Source of the DNA: Angiostrongylus vasorum
Taxonomy: Eukaryota; Nematoda; Chromadorea; Rhabditida; Metastrongylidae
NCBI GenBank assembly: GCA_018806985.1
Contig: JADANN010000402.1
Location: forward strand, 124,001-188,000
DNA: 64,000 bases
Direction: 5' to 3'
A program made the translations under genes and the position numbers. How positions within the stretch are numbered: the first letter of the stretch is position 1; each line of letters starts with the position of its first letter. The notes beneath the pieces are model-generated. The model did no database searches. It was not told the DNA's origin and was given only the letters and a program-made list of their open reading frames with translations. Positions 1-11,500 of this stretch are shown here, piece after piece.

Positions 1-1045
1 CCCTTCCTAACCACATTTGTGGATAACCGTCGTATAAAATATCAAGAACAAATTCACAGAATGCATGCCTTTCTCGAAAGGTCCATACTTCCAAGATTTT
101 GTGGAATCATTTAAAAAATGATCGAAACTTAGAAGCTAGTAAAGTCGTTGTTGAGAATTCAGTCATCGCCTCTTTCAGTTTGAATCTAAATTCTGAAATT
201 TTCTTATAATGAAAGTTCTCTAGCGATCAGCATCATCGAATCCAAAAGTCCTATTGTAGCTCATCCTGCATGAAGAATTCTCTGTTTTTTTTTCTTCGGG
301 TTCTCAAAGACCAAATTGCCTCATTTGGTATGGAGAATGTCGTCATTTTGTGAACATCTGAATTCCAAAGAGAATGATGATTACGAATCGTTTTCCTAAA
401 CATGTTTTTCCTTTAATAAAACACTAGAATGCCGATGTAGTACTTTGTGTAAAGCAGACGAAAGGGCACTCGTAGCACAGTGGGTAGAAGTGCACCGCAA
501 TGCACAAGTGGTCATTTGTTCGATCTTGGAAGTTATTCTTTATCTACGTGACCTCCGCCGAACATTTTATGCGTAAGCAGTTTTTTTTACGATGTTTTTT
601 CAAGGCTGATTATTCGTCCAAAATGGCAGGTCCTGAGTTTGCACACATACAATAAGTAAGCGTCTTAACGGAACATTCGATGGTGGTATTTAGATAAGAC
701 GATTTCTTTAAATTCTTCCCCCTAAGGCGATTAGATAATTAGGGTAAGTAGGTAAGTAGGCTCGTCCACTGATCTTGTCACAATCGCCAAATTGTGGTCG
801 ATTGAGAGATTTAGTCTTTCGGGAAATACTCTGAAGGTTTTCGATGGTTGCTATCTTAATGCTTCATAGACCGTCCACTTGGTTCTACAACAGTCATGAA
901 AGTGACCGATTATGAGAACACTAGTTTACTCTCAATATAACCTTCGCTCTAAAAGTAGAATTTCTCAGCATGCATGAACATACTAAAGAGTGACTGATAT
1001 TCACTAAGTTGGAATTCAATACTATACGGTACTGTTGGTGTTAGT
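1..1045. other. Intergenic; only a weak SINE1-head remnant
   Basis: No exon with convincing coding character is visible on either strand. Around 470-540 a degenerate tRNA-like head (an A-box-like AGCACAGTGGG and a B-box-like TTCGATC) resembles the 5' end of the SINE1 family on the plus strand, but the SINE body does not follow. Confidence 0.5.
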
Positions 1046-1330
1046 CACTTTAAGCTTCGGTTTAACTGAGTTCAATAGCGACTTGTGCCCACAAGATCAT
1101 TCTCGTTGAGTGATAGTTCGTGAGTGGTTCCTTATAGCACCGAGAAGCTAAAAGATAGCTAAAACAAAGGCAAAGCAAGAGCTTTCGTTGGTATGGTGGA
1201 TGATGGCACGTGAGGCCGCAGTAAGAGTAATCGCGTGTTTGAAACCTAGCTGAGGCGCCTAGTTCTGTTCATATCTCAGCACCTCTATGGTTGTATTCCA
1301 CATCGTAACGTATGATGGGAAGAATAGGCA
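1046..1330 (+). repeat. FB2 dispersed repeat, plus orientation
   Basis: This matches the FB2 copies at 47.57-47.81 kb and 58.64-58.87 kb: an opening 'cagcttaactgggttcaatgcc'-like block (here diverged), a middle block ending in 'agctgagag/gcaaagcaagag', a promoter-like 'gtggtggtgaacg'-like box, and an end close to 'atctcagca..ttgtggttgtatt'. It is diverged and lacks the inverted partner seen at other loci. Confidence 0.55.
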
Positions 1331-1404
1331 GAAAAGGAAAGCTTGTGTTAATGTTAGTGTTAAACCTTAGACGAAACTAATTCGAATATCGTGCGAACAG
1401 AAAG

Positions 1405-1795
1405 CTTCCAAGACCGACTTTCTTTTAACTTCGGCATTGATCAATAGCGTAATGGTTTTCTCGACGAATAAACGTAAGGTTGTTTGTGATTACAGTATCT
1501 ATTAGTACAGAATAGATTACAATTCGACGCTTTCGCCTTCTTCAGAGCCTGGAAGAAACAAATTGACAATCAATAACCATCCTCATGCTAGTCATCATTT
1601 TCTGAGGATGTATTCACACAGTAAACGTTGCATTCCTTTATAAGTATCATTCGTCGTCCATATAAGACTCTATGCGACTGGTTTCCACCAAATAACTGGA
1701 AGACTTACAAAAAACGAAATGCCTGTGAAGAAGGCAAAACCGTTGAAACGTCAGCTATCGTATACTAATAAATGCTGTATTAACAAACAATCTCG
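1405..1795. repeat. Coding-less PLE-type fold-back remnant
   Basis: The left part (about 1,408-1,590) carries 'accgactttc..aacttcggcattgatc' and 'ttcgccttcttcagagcctgg'. The right part (about 1,700-1,790) carries the reverse-complement motif 'gaagaaggcaaaaccgttgaaacgtcagc' (shortened here). These are the terminal motifs of the Penelope-like elements at 30 kb and 56 kb, in inverted orientation with only about 100 bp and no coding sequence between them. Diverged, so probably old. Confidence 0.55.
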
Positions 1796-2959
1796 TATTT
1801 GCTCACCGAGAAAAACAATGAGAGAGATAAGTGATCAATTTCGCCGATCACCTATGCCACTTTAGTTCCGTCAACCTTCGATTTCCTCCAGTACTCCAGT
1901 AAAGTCGCCATCCATTCATATCACACGCTAAGGCAATTCAGCGGACTCAGCTCACTAATGTGAACATAAGCAAATGTTACACTTTTCGTATAGAGCTCTG
2001 TATTCCACTGTTTTTGTCGAGAGCCTAACCACAAGTAAGTTCTCTCAGTGGCAAAGGTTTATTGTACCTGGGCTTCATGTAGGCTTTCTCTCGTTGTAAT
2101 TTACTCCTGCAACATAATCCAGTCAACCTCTCTGAGTTGCATTATTCTGTTGTAATGCTAGGGAGTCACTGAAGAAGATAAGGAATTTGGACTAGAATGT
2201 TCCGCTATGTCAGCTGTACTGAACAAAGGCGGAATCACCAAAACCTTTTGCCGTAATATAGAGTGAATAACGGACAGCTTCCATGGTTTTCCACTTAATA
2301 TTAAAACCAAAAAAAGCGCACATATACAGATTCTAATGACATCATAGCCGATTCTGTGCCATTTGGAAGCCACGAAATATGTCTTCACCGGACTTATGAA
2401 GAGCGATAACAGCTTTTAGGAAAAGCTGGGTTAATGGGTTGAATGGAAAGTTAGTCATCTTCTGTCTTCTCATGAAAAGTCACTTACTAACGAATCCAGA
2501 GATTCGCTCTCCCCTGTATAAGCTGGCGATTGCAATGTTCCCTAGCACATCGACCGCATTCTGAACGCTTTGGCTTTCATCCTGATTGGAAACACAGAAA
2601 TATCTTTTGAAGTGGAACAGTTTACCGAGCACTCGGCTCGAATCCATCACGGTTCAGTTCAACGAAGACCCCAACTTCCTATCAGGATTACTTTACATGT
2701 AATTTGGAACTAATGACAAAGTAATACTTGGACCCGACGTTAGGATCAAAAATCAAAGCTCGTAGACATCATTTTTGTGATAGCTAAAGATGACGTCAGG
2801 GGAATGACGGTTGCTCTGTAAACGGGTAAATATGAGGAAGTAGTGAAACAAATAAAATGAAATAAAACGTAGAATAACAAAGTAAAGTACGATCAGTTCG
2901 ATAATTGAGATAAATATGGTCGATATGAGCACCATTATGGCGACGTGTATTGATCCCAA
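1796..2959. other. Intergenic, nothing recognised
   Basis: Only short accidental reading frames without recognisable domains or clear splice-bounded exons are present. No repeat family of the window is evident here. Confidence 0.4.
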
Positions 2960-3240
2960 TGCACAAGTGGCTCAGTGGAGTGCGTGAACTCCTCAGCTTT
3001 AAGCAATCATATCTCAATGAGATATTTGCAAAACTCGGACCGCAGGTATATGCGGTGGGGAACGAACGCGCTATTGTCCTTTCCGGGGAGTAACGCGTTC
3101 ACCACCACACCATGTGGGTCCTTCGTTTCGCCTGTCTCTCAGCTAGTTCTGTTGATCACTGCCATCCACGATCGATGCCGATTTGGGCTCCCTTAGATCA
3201 ATCCCGCTGACGGCAATCGCACTTGCGTTAAAAGTTCCAA
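2960..3240 (-). repeat. FB2 dispersed repeat, minus orientation
   Basis: Reverse complement of the FB2 unit: it opens with 'atctcaatgagatatttgcaaaactcgg', passes the 'aacgaacgcgctatt' and 'aacgcgttcaccaccacacc' boxes, and ends near 'gatttgggctccc..agatcaatcccg'. In the forward sense the 'ggtggtgaacgcgtta' and 'gcgttcgttccccacc' boxes have the spacing of tRNA-type A and B boxes. Good similarity to the copies at 28.8, 44.2 and 52.2 kb. Confidence 0.7.
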
Positions 3241-3458
3241 AAGTTCAACTTTTTGTACCCGACTTTTTCTGAAGGTTTTTAACATTAACCAAGCTTAAGA
3301 GTAAAATAAGATTTGGAAAAAAATAAACACATGTTCTCAGAGCGAAGTCTTTTCTGTGTATAGTGTAAACATTTTCCTTAACTGAACTAGTTATCGAGAA
3401 ATTACTGGTAATTTTCGAAGAACCAGTACTGATGCGGCAGGTAGGAAGTAGGAACTCC

Positions 3459-3460
3459 AA

Positions 3461-3495
<35 letters not shown>

Positions 3496-3511
3496 ACAAA
3501 CAAACAAACAA
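3459..3511 (+). repeat. (AAAT)n / (AAAC)n microsatellite
   Basis: About ten perfect AAAT-type tetranucleotides run directly into four AAAC-type units. It makes a spurious Leu/Phe/Ile-rich reading frame on the minus strand, which should be ignored. Confidence 0.95.
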
Positions 3512-3732
3512 GAATGATCTCGATTTCGTCAGTTGTTTGCTTTGTTCCGTAATTGCGACCAATCTAAATCATTTCGATTGTTTTACGACATAATATTTAC
3601 ACTTTCTGTCGTGACTTTTGATGCTATACTTTTTCACTTTTTGTACTGTCCTTATTATTTATACTCCTTTTTATACTGTAACTTACTGTATGCTTCTCAA
3701 CACTATTGGTTTGAGTAGTAACTCACACATGA

Positions 3733-3872
3733 ACACTTGGACTGCCCGCCCGTCCTTACTGGTTGTGCAGGCCCCAGCATATTCACCATTTTTTGGAGTT
3801 TTGCTGGTTTAGCCATTGTGGCTTTCTGGAGTCCGGAGGTCATCCTGGCCAAAGTCTGCCCCCAGTGAGTAG
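3733..3872 (+). repeat. RepC fragment (5' part)
   Basis: Contains the RepC opening block: 'acttggactgcc', 'ctggttgtgcaggcc', 'ggagttttgctggtttagcc', 'ggccaaagtctgcccc'. It is the first ~140 bp of the ~350-bp unit that is complete at 4,501 and 11,749. Confidence 0.7.
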
Positions 3873-4030
3873 TAACTCATGAAGTGGACTCTGAAATTCG
3901 TGTCTGTAAAGTTTGATAGGACGCATAGCTCCTAGAGACGGGATTGTTTGTTCTTTCATATTTGCAAAAGTACGTTTAAATATATTTCATATCATTATAC
4001 CACCATCACAGCTCTTTGTCACTGTATTGA

Positions 4031-4308
4031 GGGGGCGCGTGTGGCGCAGTGGTTGGAGGCGCCACTGCGACACACGCGGAGTCGATCCCCGCGCCCATGG
4101 CCCACCGAAACTTCCATCTCTCCGGGGTCGGCAAATTGGTACCAGACTTGTCTCGAAGGATAGCAGCACTGGCTCGATATATCGATGGGCGACTGCGAGT
4201 CATTGTAAAGGCCAGTTATGCATTCAATCACCTCCAGCGACACTTAATGAAGTCGAAGGCATGGCGCATCCCTCAGGGATTTATCGACGCCGAGAGCTTT
4301 ATCCTTTT
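4031..4308 (+). repeat. SINE1: tRNA-derived SINE, full-length, plus strand
   Basis: The best-preserved SINE1 copy. The head is tRNA-like: 'tggcgcagtgg' fits the RNA polymerase III A box and 'gagtcgatcccc' the B box about 35 bp later, followed by the 'gcgccc' acceptor-stem complement of the opening 'gggcgc'. A body of ~200 bp follows ('ggtcggcaaattggtaccag', 'ggctcgat', 'aaggccag.tatgcattcaatcacctcca'), ending in 'gagctttatccttttt'. That head-body-T-rich-tail layout defines a tRNA-derived SINE. It probably borrows the reverse transcriptase of a LINE sharing the tail; none is identified here. Confidence 0.85.
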
Positions 4309-4500
4309 TATCACTTATTACTGTATTACTACACGGAAACTAATAATCTGTGTCAAAATCGTAAGGTACTACGTAAAGTTGCTCTTCCAATGTCAACTGG
4401 CAGATTGCAAAGTTCAGGCAGAACTTGATATTTAGTTATATCTGCACGTGTAGTTTGTTTTTCATGTTCTCCTGATCCTCTATGTATCATTTCTTCGTCG

Positions 4501-4860
4501 TACTTACTTGGATACTTGGGTGACCCATCTTTCCTGGTTGTATGGGCCTCAGCATATTTTTCGTTTTTTCCGAGTTTTGTTGGTATAGCCGTTGTGGTTC
4601 CCTAGAGTCCCGAAGTCAGCCAGGCCAACGTCTGCCCCAGGTCGTCACTACCACAGGCAATCGCCCTCCTTGTGAATGAGAGTGAGATTTGCCACCATGC
4701 GACTAGTTTGATACCAGGACGGTGGTGGATTCTGGTATTGTTTTATGCTTATCTGGGTTTCCTGATGAAAACGCCGGACTCTTCAGCTTGGGAACTCCTG
4801 ATTGGGGGATGAGTTCTCCGCTGTACATCACAGCCCGATACCCACGTACACCTCCCAGCG
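4501..4860 (+). repeat. RepC dispersed repeat, near full-length
   Basis: It starts at 'acttacttggatacttgg' and includes 'gttgtggttccctagagtcc', 'gtcgtcactaccacaggcaatcg', 'tgatacca ggacggtggtgg' and 'tcctgatgaaaacgcc', ending near 'acatcacagcccgatacc'. The same order appears at 11.75 kb (+), 31.0 kb (-), 37.96 kb (-) and 38.99 kb (-). No coding potential or terminal inverted repeats can be seen, so the class is unknown (SINE-like or a non-autonomous DNA element). Confidence 0.75.
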
Positions 4861-5544
4861 ACGATGAATCGGTAAAGCGTTCGGAGGGTTTCTTTGTCTT
4901 ATAATGTGAAACTCTGGTTTTTCGTCGCTGTCTTTCTTTTGAGAGTATTTTTTGTTGCTGCCACTTTCCACAAAGGTTGTTATCGATTTTTTGAGAAGTG
5001 TGCTGTCCTCGTAGTTCTTTCTGAATTCGTTCGAAGCTTTCCACTTACAACTTACATGATGTCGTTATAAGCACTTTTGAGCGATTTCGAGGACGTTCTT
5101 CATCTCTATCTTTTGTTCTGCCAGTAATTCCTAGAGCCATGTGTTGGGACATCCGTTCAATAATATTTTACAGCTCTATTCATTCATTACTTTTTACACT
5201 TCATTTTTCAAGGCACCAAGTTTTTCGCATCAGCGGCCAGATTTCATTCACTTCACTTAGATGTCGATTACTCGAAAAAGGCGATTACACAAGAGAATCT
5301 CTCAACTTTAGAGGTGCGATTCATTCACTTTTTAAAATGGCCTTATTGCCATCTTTCTTTCATTTGAACTGCTGTGCTTCGTTTTTGGCTTAGATCACCA
5401 ACTTTTCACATCATTATCTTCTGGCTCGTACTTTCAGAAAAACTTTTTTTCTTCGTATTTAATGAATCTTGTTAGTTCTATTATCCTTGTCAGTGTATTT
5501 TCACGTCCCACGTAGTCTCATGTATCATTTCTTTTTGGTATATT

Positions 5545-5553
5545 TCAATTTAG
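5545..5553 (+). promoter_or_regulatory. Splice acceptor abutting the GPCPD1 start codon (putative SL trans-splice site)
   Basis: 'ttcaatttag' lies directly against the ATG at 5,554. In nematodes such an arrangement usually means that the mature mRNA begins with a spliced leader joined here. An additional upstream cis-spliced 5' exon cannot be excluded. Confidence 0.5.
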
Positions 5554-8500
5554 ATGTCTGGAAGCCTTAGAACAGCACGGGTATGCTTTGCCGTTGACGT
5601 TGAGGATTTGGGTCCATCTTACTTTGTACTTGTGACTGGTTCAACTACATCACTTGGAAAATGGGATCCTCTCAAAGCGAAACCCCTTACGAAGGATGCC
5701 GACAGACCGTCTGTTACTTTTTTATTACATCGTACATTAATGATTTATTGGTGGATTGAAAACTGGCTGAGACAGGCGAAACGAAGGACCCGCATGTTGT
5801 GGTGGTGAACGCATTAGTCCCCGGAAGGGGTAATAACGGAATCGATCCCCACCGCTGAGCCACCTGCTGTCCGAAGTTTTGCAAATATCTCAGCATCATT
5901 GTGGTTGAATTTCATACAATATCTTGTGATAAGGAATTGTATTAGGTAGTAAATAAAAGGTTAACATAATGATTATAATGTTAACCTTTTATTTGGTGCA
6001 TGCTATAATTTTTTACGGCAGGGTATAATGTGAAGTGCAACCACAACGATGCTGAGATATTCGTAAAAACTTGGGCCCTCGGGATAGATCGAACCACAAG
6101 GGCCTCCGTGGTGCAGTATGTAATGCGCAGGCCCCTGGAAAGGGTAATCGTGGTTCGATCTAGCCCAGGGTACAAGTTTTGCGAACATCTCAGCGTCATT
6201 GTGGTTGTATAATGATTATATTTATTTATATGTTCGTATGAACTGATCTTGTTAAGCTGATGCGAGCTTGGTATAAGTTGTTGTTGTTGCTGTTGTTGTG
6301 TTGTGTGTGTGTGTTGTTCGATGACTGACGTTCAGGTGATTTCGCCTTCCTGAGAGCCGCCTTTAATCTCACTGGAGTGGAGTCCCACTCGTAACAGCGG
6401 GGGCTCTGAGGAAGGCGAAATCGCCGAGACGTTTGTCATCGATCAACACCAAGAACGACTAACTGTACCAACCTTGCATCAGTTCAACATTATCAGTTTA
6501 TAAGAACATATAAACAATTACATCGATTATTCACGCCGACATTTATAGAAAGTCAGTCTTTTGAATGACTATAGTGTTTTATTGAGTATTATTTCAGTAC
6601 TCGTTGGCGTGGTTTTATGGATACAACGGACGATGACGTCCGTTTTCGATATTTCATTGGCTACTTCCTATCGAGCGAACAGGGAGAGCGTCTGATCATA
6701 GGTGAAGACGTGTCCAACTCCGTGATAAGCGTAGTGAAATTCCACACACACACACACAAATAAATGAGTGTCGACGTCGTACGAAGTGAGTATTGCACGT
6801 GACTGAGATTGTGTTGTACAACTGTACTGTGTGATGTTCGACACTCTTTATCCACCCACCAACTGCAGCCTGAGAGCGTATAGTGTGGCGATTCTGATGA
6901 TCTGAACGACTGTAGTAGGTTTTTGTCGTTCTCGTGGTATCTCTCGCTGGCCGTCACTTTCTACATGCTGCTCGGTACTTCTTCCCGGTCAGCCCGTGCT
7001 CTCGTAGTCTTAAATTCAAATTTTGATGGTTTGTGTGCTTTATTTGTAATTAATGAACTCCGTAGAGAAATAGATTGACTGACGAAATCTTCTTCATACT
7101 TCTTTCACATTATTACACTTATTTTTTCTTTTTTCTTTTTGTCACTTCAATACGGCTGCATAAGCTAGAAAAGAAGGAAAGAAAGAAGAAATATGGAAAA
7201 AAAAGTCGAAGTGACGTCGTAATTGCTTGTTAGACATTGCGTTCTTTGTATCTATACAATGTCTTAAGGAAAAACACATGCTAGTGAAGCAGGAATTCTT
7301 TTGGGTACACCTCTATCTAGTATCGCTCTATCATGTGTGGAAGCGGCGAGATTGAACCGAACTGTAGTAAACGTCCGACTGCCCCCAGATTTTTGTGGTC
7401 CCAGTTGTACCATATTTTGGGCTAATCAAACTCTTCTGTGAACTCTGTTTTTTTTTTTTTTTTGCCTTTTTTTAACCTAGAACCAAACTGAATAGGGGTC
7501 GGAGTATTGTGAGCTGCAAGCGAAATCTGTTAGATGAGCGAATCTCAGAGCTTTGAAGATTTTTCTTATTTCATCTAACTCTTTGGGAAAGAAGTTGTGT
7601 AGTGGGGAATAGTACTGCGAAGTCAACAGGATAAGCAGGAAGAAGTTTAGTGCTTACTGGCTGTTCAAAAATTAGTCTCGCATCTCTTGCTTTTCGCTTT
7701 AGACTAGAAGAAATTGGCAGATGTGAGAAATTTCAATGAAAACATCACCGCTGATAAGGGAGTAAATGAATGAGATTGCGAAAGAACTATGCTGTCCATC
7801 ATTGAGTTTGCCTTTGAATTATGACCAAATAGCTCTATTTAAGTCTGATTAGAAAACAATAAGCAAATTTCCACATATTTACTTCGAAGCAGTGCGATGG
7901 AAATAAGGATAGGTTCTTCGCTTAGTTTCTTAAGCGAAGATTAGTTGGTAGACTTTAGAGGATTTCTATACCATATAGAGAGTTCTCGAATTATAGAAAA
8001 TATTTGTTAGTTAGATAGAGAATTCTCTAATTGGTAGAGGGATTCTTTGTATAGACTGAATCAATACAGAATTCCTGATTTACCAGCATGGCCTTGACTG
8101 TAACCTTAATTAAGATTTCAACATCTATGTACTTAAATATAATAAAGTTCGATAGTCGGTGAATTGATCCACGTTTGAAGGATGACGTCATCAGAACCAT
8201 ATATGTTGGGGACATAAGCACATCGTATATGTGGCGTTTAGTAATAGAATTGTAATATAGCATTTGAAACATACAAGTATAATCATATCGGCGTTGATAA
8301 ATTTCATCGATGCGTCGCAGAATCTGCTCTTTCTGGAGTGGATTTGTTAGATCTCAGCACATTCATTACTTATTGGGGTCAGTGTATGGACAAGTCAATG
8401 TTTAATTTTCGCATATGGTGCAAATCTGCAACTGGCAAATTCACCTGCTGGGGTTGACGGGTGCTTAATAAATCGTATTTACCTTTTTACTGAATGCAAA

Positions 8501-11500
8501 CCTCGTAGTAATATCCTAGTTTTTGCTAACGATTTAGTCAGTATGGATGATGCACAGACGACGATTGAGGAGCTTAATGAGGCTAGAAGAAGTATAGGAT
8601 TGTACCGAGCATAAATCATGAGAAAGCCTATTTCATGAGTACACATTCGAAAGTAACGAAATTGAACTGCATGGTTCTAGTATTGTTGAGACCGTATCTG
8701 CGTGTATTTTCGTGAGTAGGGAAAGCTATATGAAGGAGGCACCTAGGAAAAGCCAGCAGTCATCTAAAGAAACATAAAGTCTTTGTTGACGTTTCTGACG
8801 CAACGCTCTGCTCAGGATTTTAGTGCGTAGCAAAATTTTAAACACACCTGCAGACCACTTGATGAGTGTCTTCTGGAATATAGCCATCAAGGGTAAAATC
8901 TAACAGGAGTGCCTGTCGGGTTCAGACTACCCAGTGCTCTCCCATCTTCAAGTTTTTGAAGAATCACTTGGAAAGTGGAGTGTAGATCGGATTATCACCT
9001 AATAAGAAGAATCAACGACGGGTGAAGGAGAAGGATAGTAGCATGAACTCTACGGGATGCAGATGGCTTTTGGAACTAGCATTGTACAATGAGCTAAACG
9101 TTTTATAGATAGCATAAATCGGTTCTGTTCTCAAATGGAAATGCCTCGTACGTTCGTCCACACGGTGATTTCTTCCTTCTGTATGTTACACGAATCTTCA
9201 TCACATCTAATGTGCGGATCCCAGCACTTCCTGCACTCGATTTATTTTCGCGAATCCATCATCCACGAAGGCCTTCAAAAATCTCGCGTGTTTCATTTGT
9301 TGCATGAGGAATTCGTCTTCGTTATGAATGTCATAGAATGCTGGTCGAATTTGCTATCATTATCCAGTCTTGGAGTTAACAGGACTAAGGCATTTCTACG
9401 TGGATTATGCTCTCCTTCAATCACTGGATGATACTAGCTTGCATCAATTACTCGAGAAAAACGCCGTAGGTGATAATCACGAGGCAAGGAATTGAATGAG
9501 GCGATTTACTAGAGCTGGCGCTACTCGTGAAAACGAGCTGTAGAAATATCCAAATCACACTGAAAAGACCGAGTTTCTTTAAACCTCTTCATAGATAGTT
9601 GATATATTTATTTCCATGATCTTATAAACTGATCTTGTTTAGCTGATGCGAGGTTGCTATAAGTCTTCGTTGTTGTTGTTGTTGCTGTTGTTCTTGTTGG
9701 TCGATGGCTGACGGTGCGGCGATTTCGCCTTCCTCAGAGCCGTGATGTTACGAGTGGGAAAAAATAGCTAAATCACAGTATTCTAACTGAGATTTCATGT
9801 TTCTCATCACTGCGTGTAAACTGGTCGGTTACGGTGTTGAGATGGGGGTCCACGCCATCATTATGTCAAAATATAGACCAATTAAAGTCGTAATAGCTAT
9901 TGTAGTTTATATGGCAGTCTGACCAATGAGTTCTCTATCACCACATATGAGATACCTTGTTATCTGCGCATGATTTGTATAGCTCTTAAGGACCAATTTC
10001 CGTTAAACCTTGGTTACAATAATCAATAATCAATAAACTTTTGGATGACTGAGCTAACACGAGGTTGGTTTAAACCTTAATAAGTCATGTTGGAGTCGAC
10101 GATCGATCAGCACCTGCCCTGTGGAAGAGGATACCACCTAGTGAAGTTTCGTTTTCGAGCGGTGCTATCACTTCACTGGATTCTTCGACTCGATGCGACA
10201 ACGACCAGCTGTGAACCATCGACTCGGACCCATCCACAAAGCTCTGAGGAAGACGAGAGCCCCGAAACATTAGCAGAACAATTCTCCTCCTACCCAGTCT
10301 CATGTCAGCTCACTCATTTTGTGTAGATCTTAGTTTGGAAGAAAAGTTTTCTTTCGAAGGTTGTATGTTAAAGGAGACGAAGCCTAAATGACAAACCCAC
10401 TCCAAGGCCACCGGATTCTCCATCCATTTGGAGCCAGTGAATATGTCAGGGATTCGTATGCGGAATTTAAGCACGGATCTATCAGTCATTTTCGGGTAAT
10501 TTCTAAAATAGACCACCAATCGATGAGACTGATCAATGCTGGTATCTTAGTATTTTTTCCGCTTTTTTTAAATGTGATGAGAAATGATTGCGGCAATCTT
10601 TGAACCTTTAAACTCTAATAATTCTGATGTGTTGTGATATGAGAATATGTACGTTCGCCTCATCAAAAAGGTTACGAATTGTCATTGTTGTCGAGCTCGC
10701 GGTTATCGCAATTGTACTAAGATCTCTAGGCAAATTATATCCCTTCCAATATTTGTTTCATACCCCGCATAATCGCTTTCAGATAAATGGGAGTCGTTTC
10801 TTCATCCACGATTAGTTGTTCTTAAAGGAGAAAACAAGGGATCAGTTTTCCGAGCGAATCACGTCGACCTCTTCGGCTACTACGCTGGTCGAAAAGTAGT
10901 TTCGGAAGGATGGTTACAATACGATGAAGAGAACCAGATTCTTCTTCGTCTTCACGGTTTCGCTCTGAAGTTCTACAAATCAGCAAAAGAGCGAAAGAAC
11001 TGTACAATAAAAATCAATCCCATGGATGTAAGACATCGTTTGAAGAACGGAGCTCAGATCAGCTTCAGCTATGGTGTAGACGAAGAGGATGATGATGACG
11101 ATAATGGATCACCTGCGTATCCCAGTCATTCGCCCATTTCTGTGGCGGTACTCTCTGACAGAAATCCAAAGTTTACACGACAACCAGAAGTAGGGGTGCT
11201 GTTCAACAATAACGTAGACTACATTGTGTATAAAACACATTCAGTTGCTGTCGAATTCTTGGCATTCTACATTGAGATATTTTCGGAAGAAGGGAAACGA
11301 ATTGGTGCATGCTATGCCCTTCCATCATCCCTTTCAGATTCATGTGGTCATTCGAACTTACCATTCATTAATTCATCAGGAAGACCAATTGGACAAATTT
11401 CTGTAGAATATCTTTTTGTACGTAATTTGCGTCGATCCATCCCAAAACAAACGATGGAAGTGTCATATACAAGGCACTGGAAGAAAAGAAATACGATAGA

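Noticed and set aside
3245..3562. 105-codon minus-strand frame with repeated Leu/Phe/Ile/Tyr
   Set aside because: Largely a translation of the AAAT microsatellite.
4029..4105. tRNA gene candidates with good A and B boxes (also at 47.86, 48.87, 63.04, 63.94 kb)
   Set aside because: The tRNA-like part continues into a conserved ~200-bp body repeated many times, has no intact cloverleaf that I can draw, and is better explained as SINE heads.
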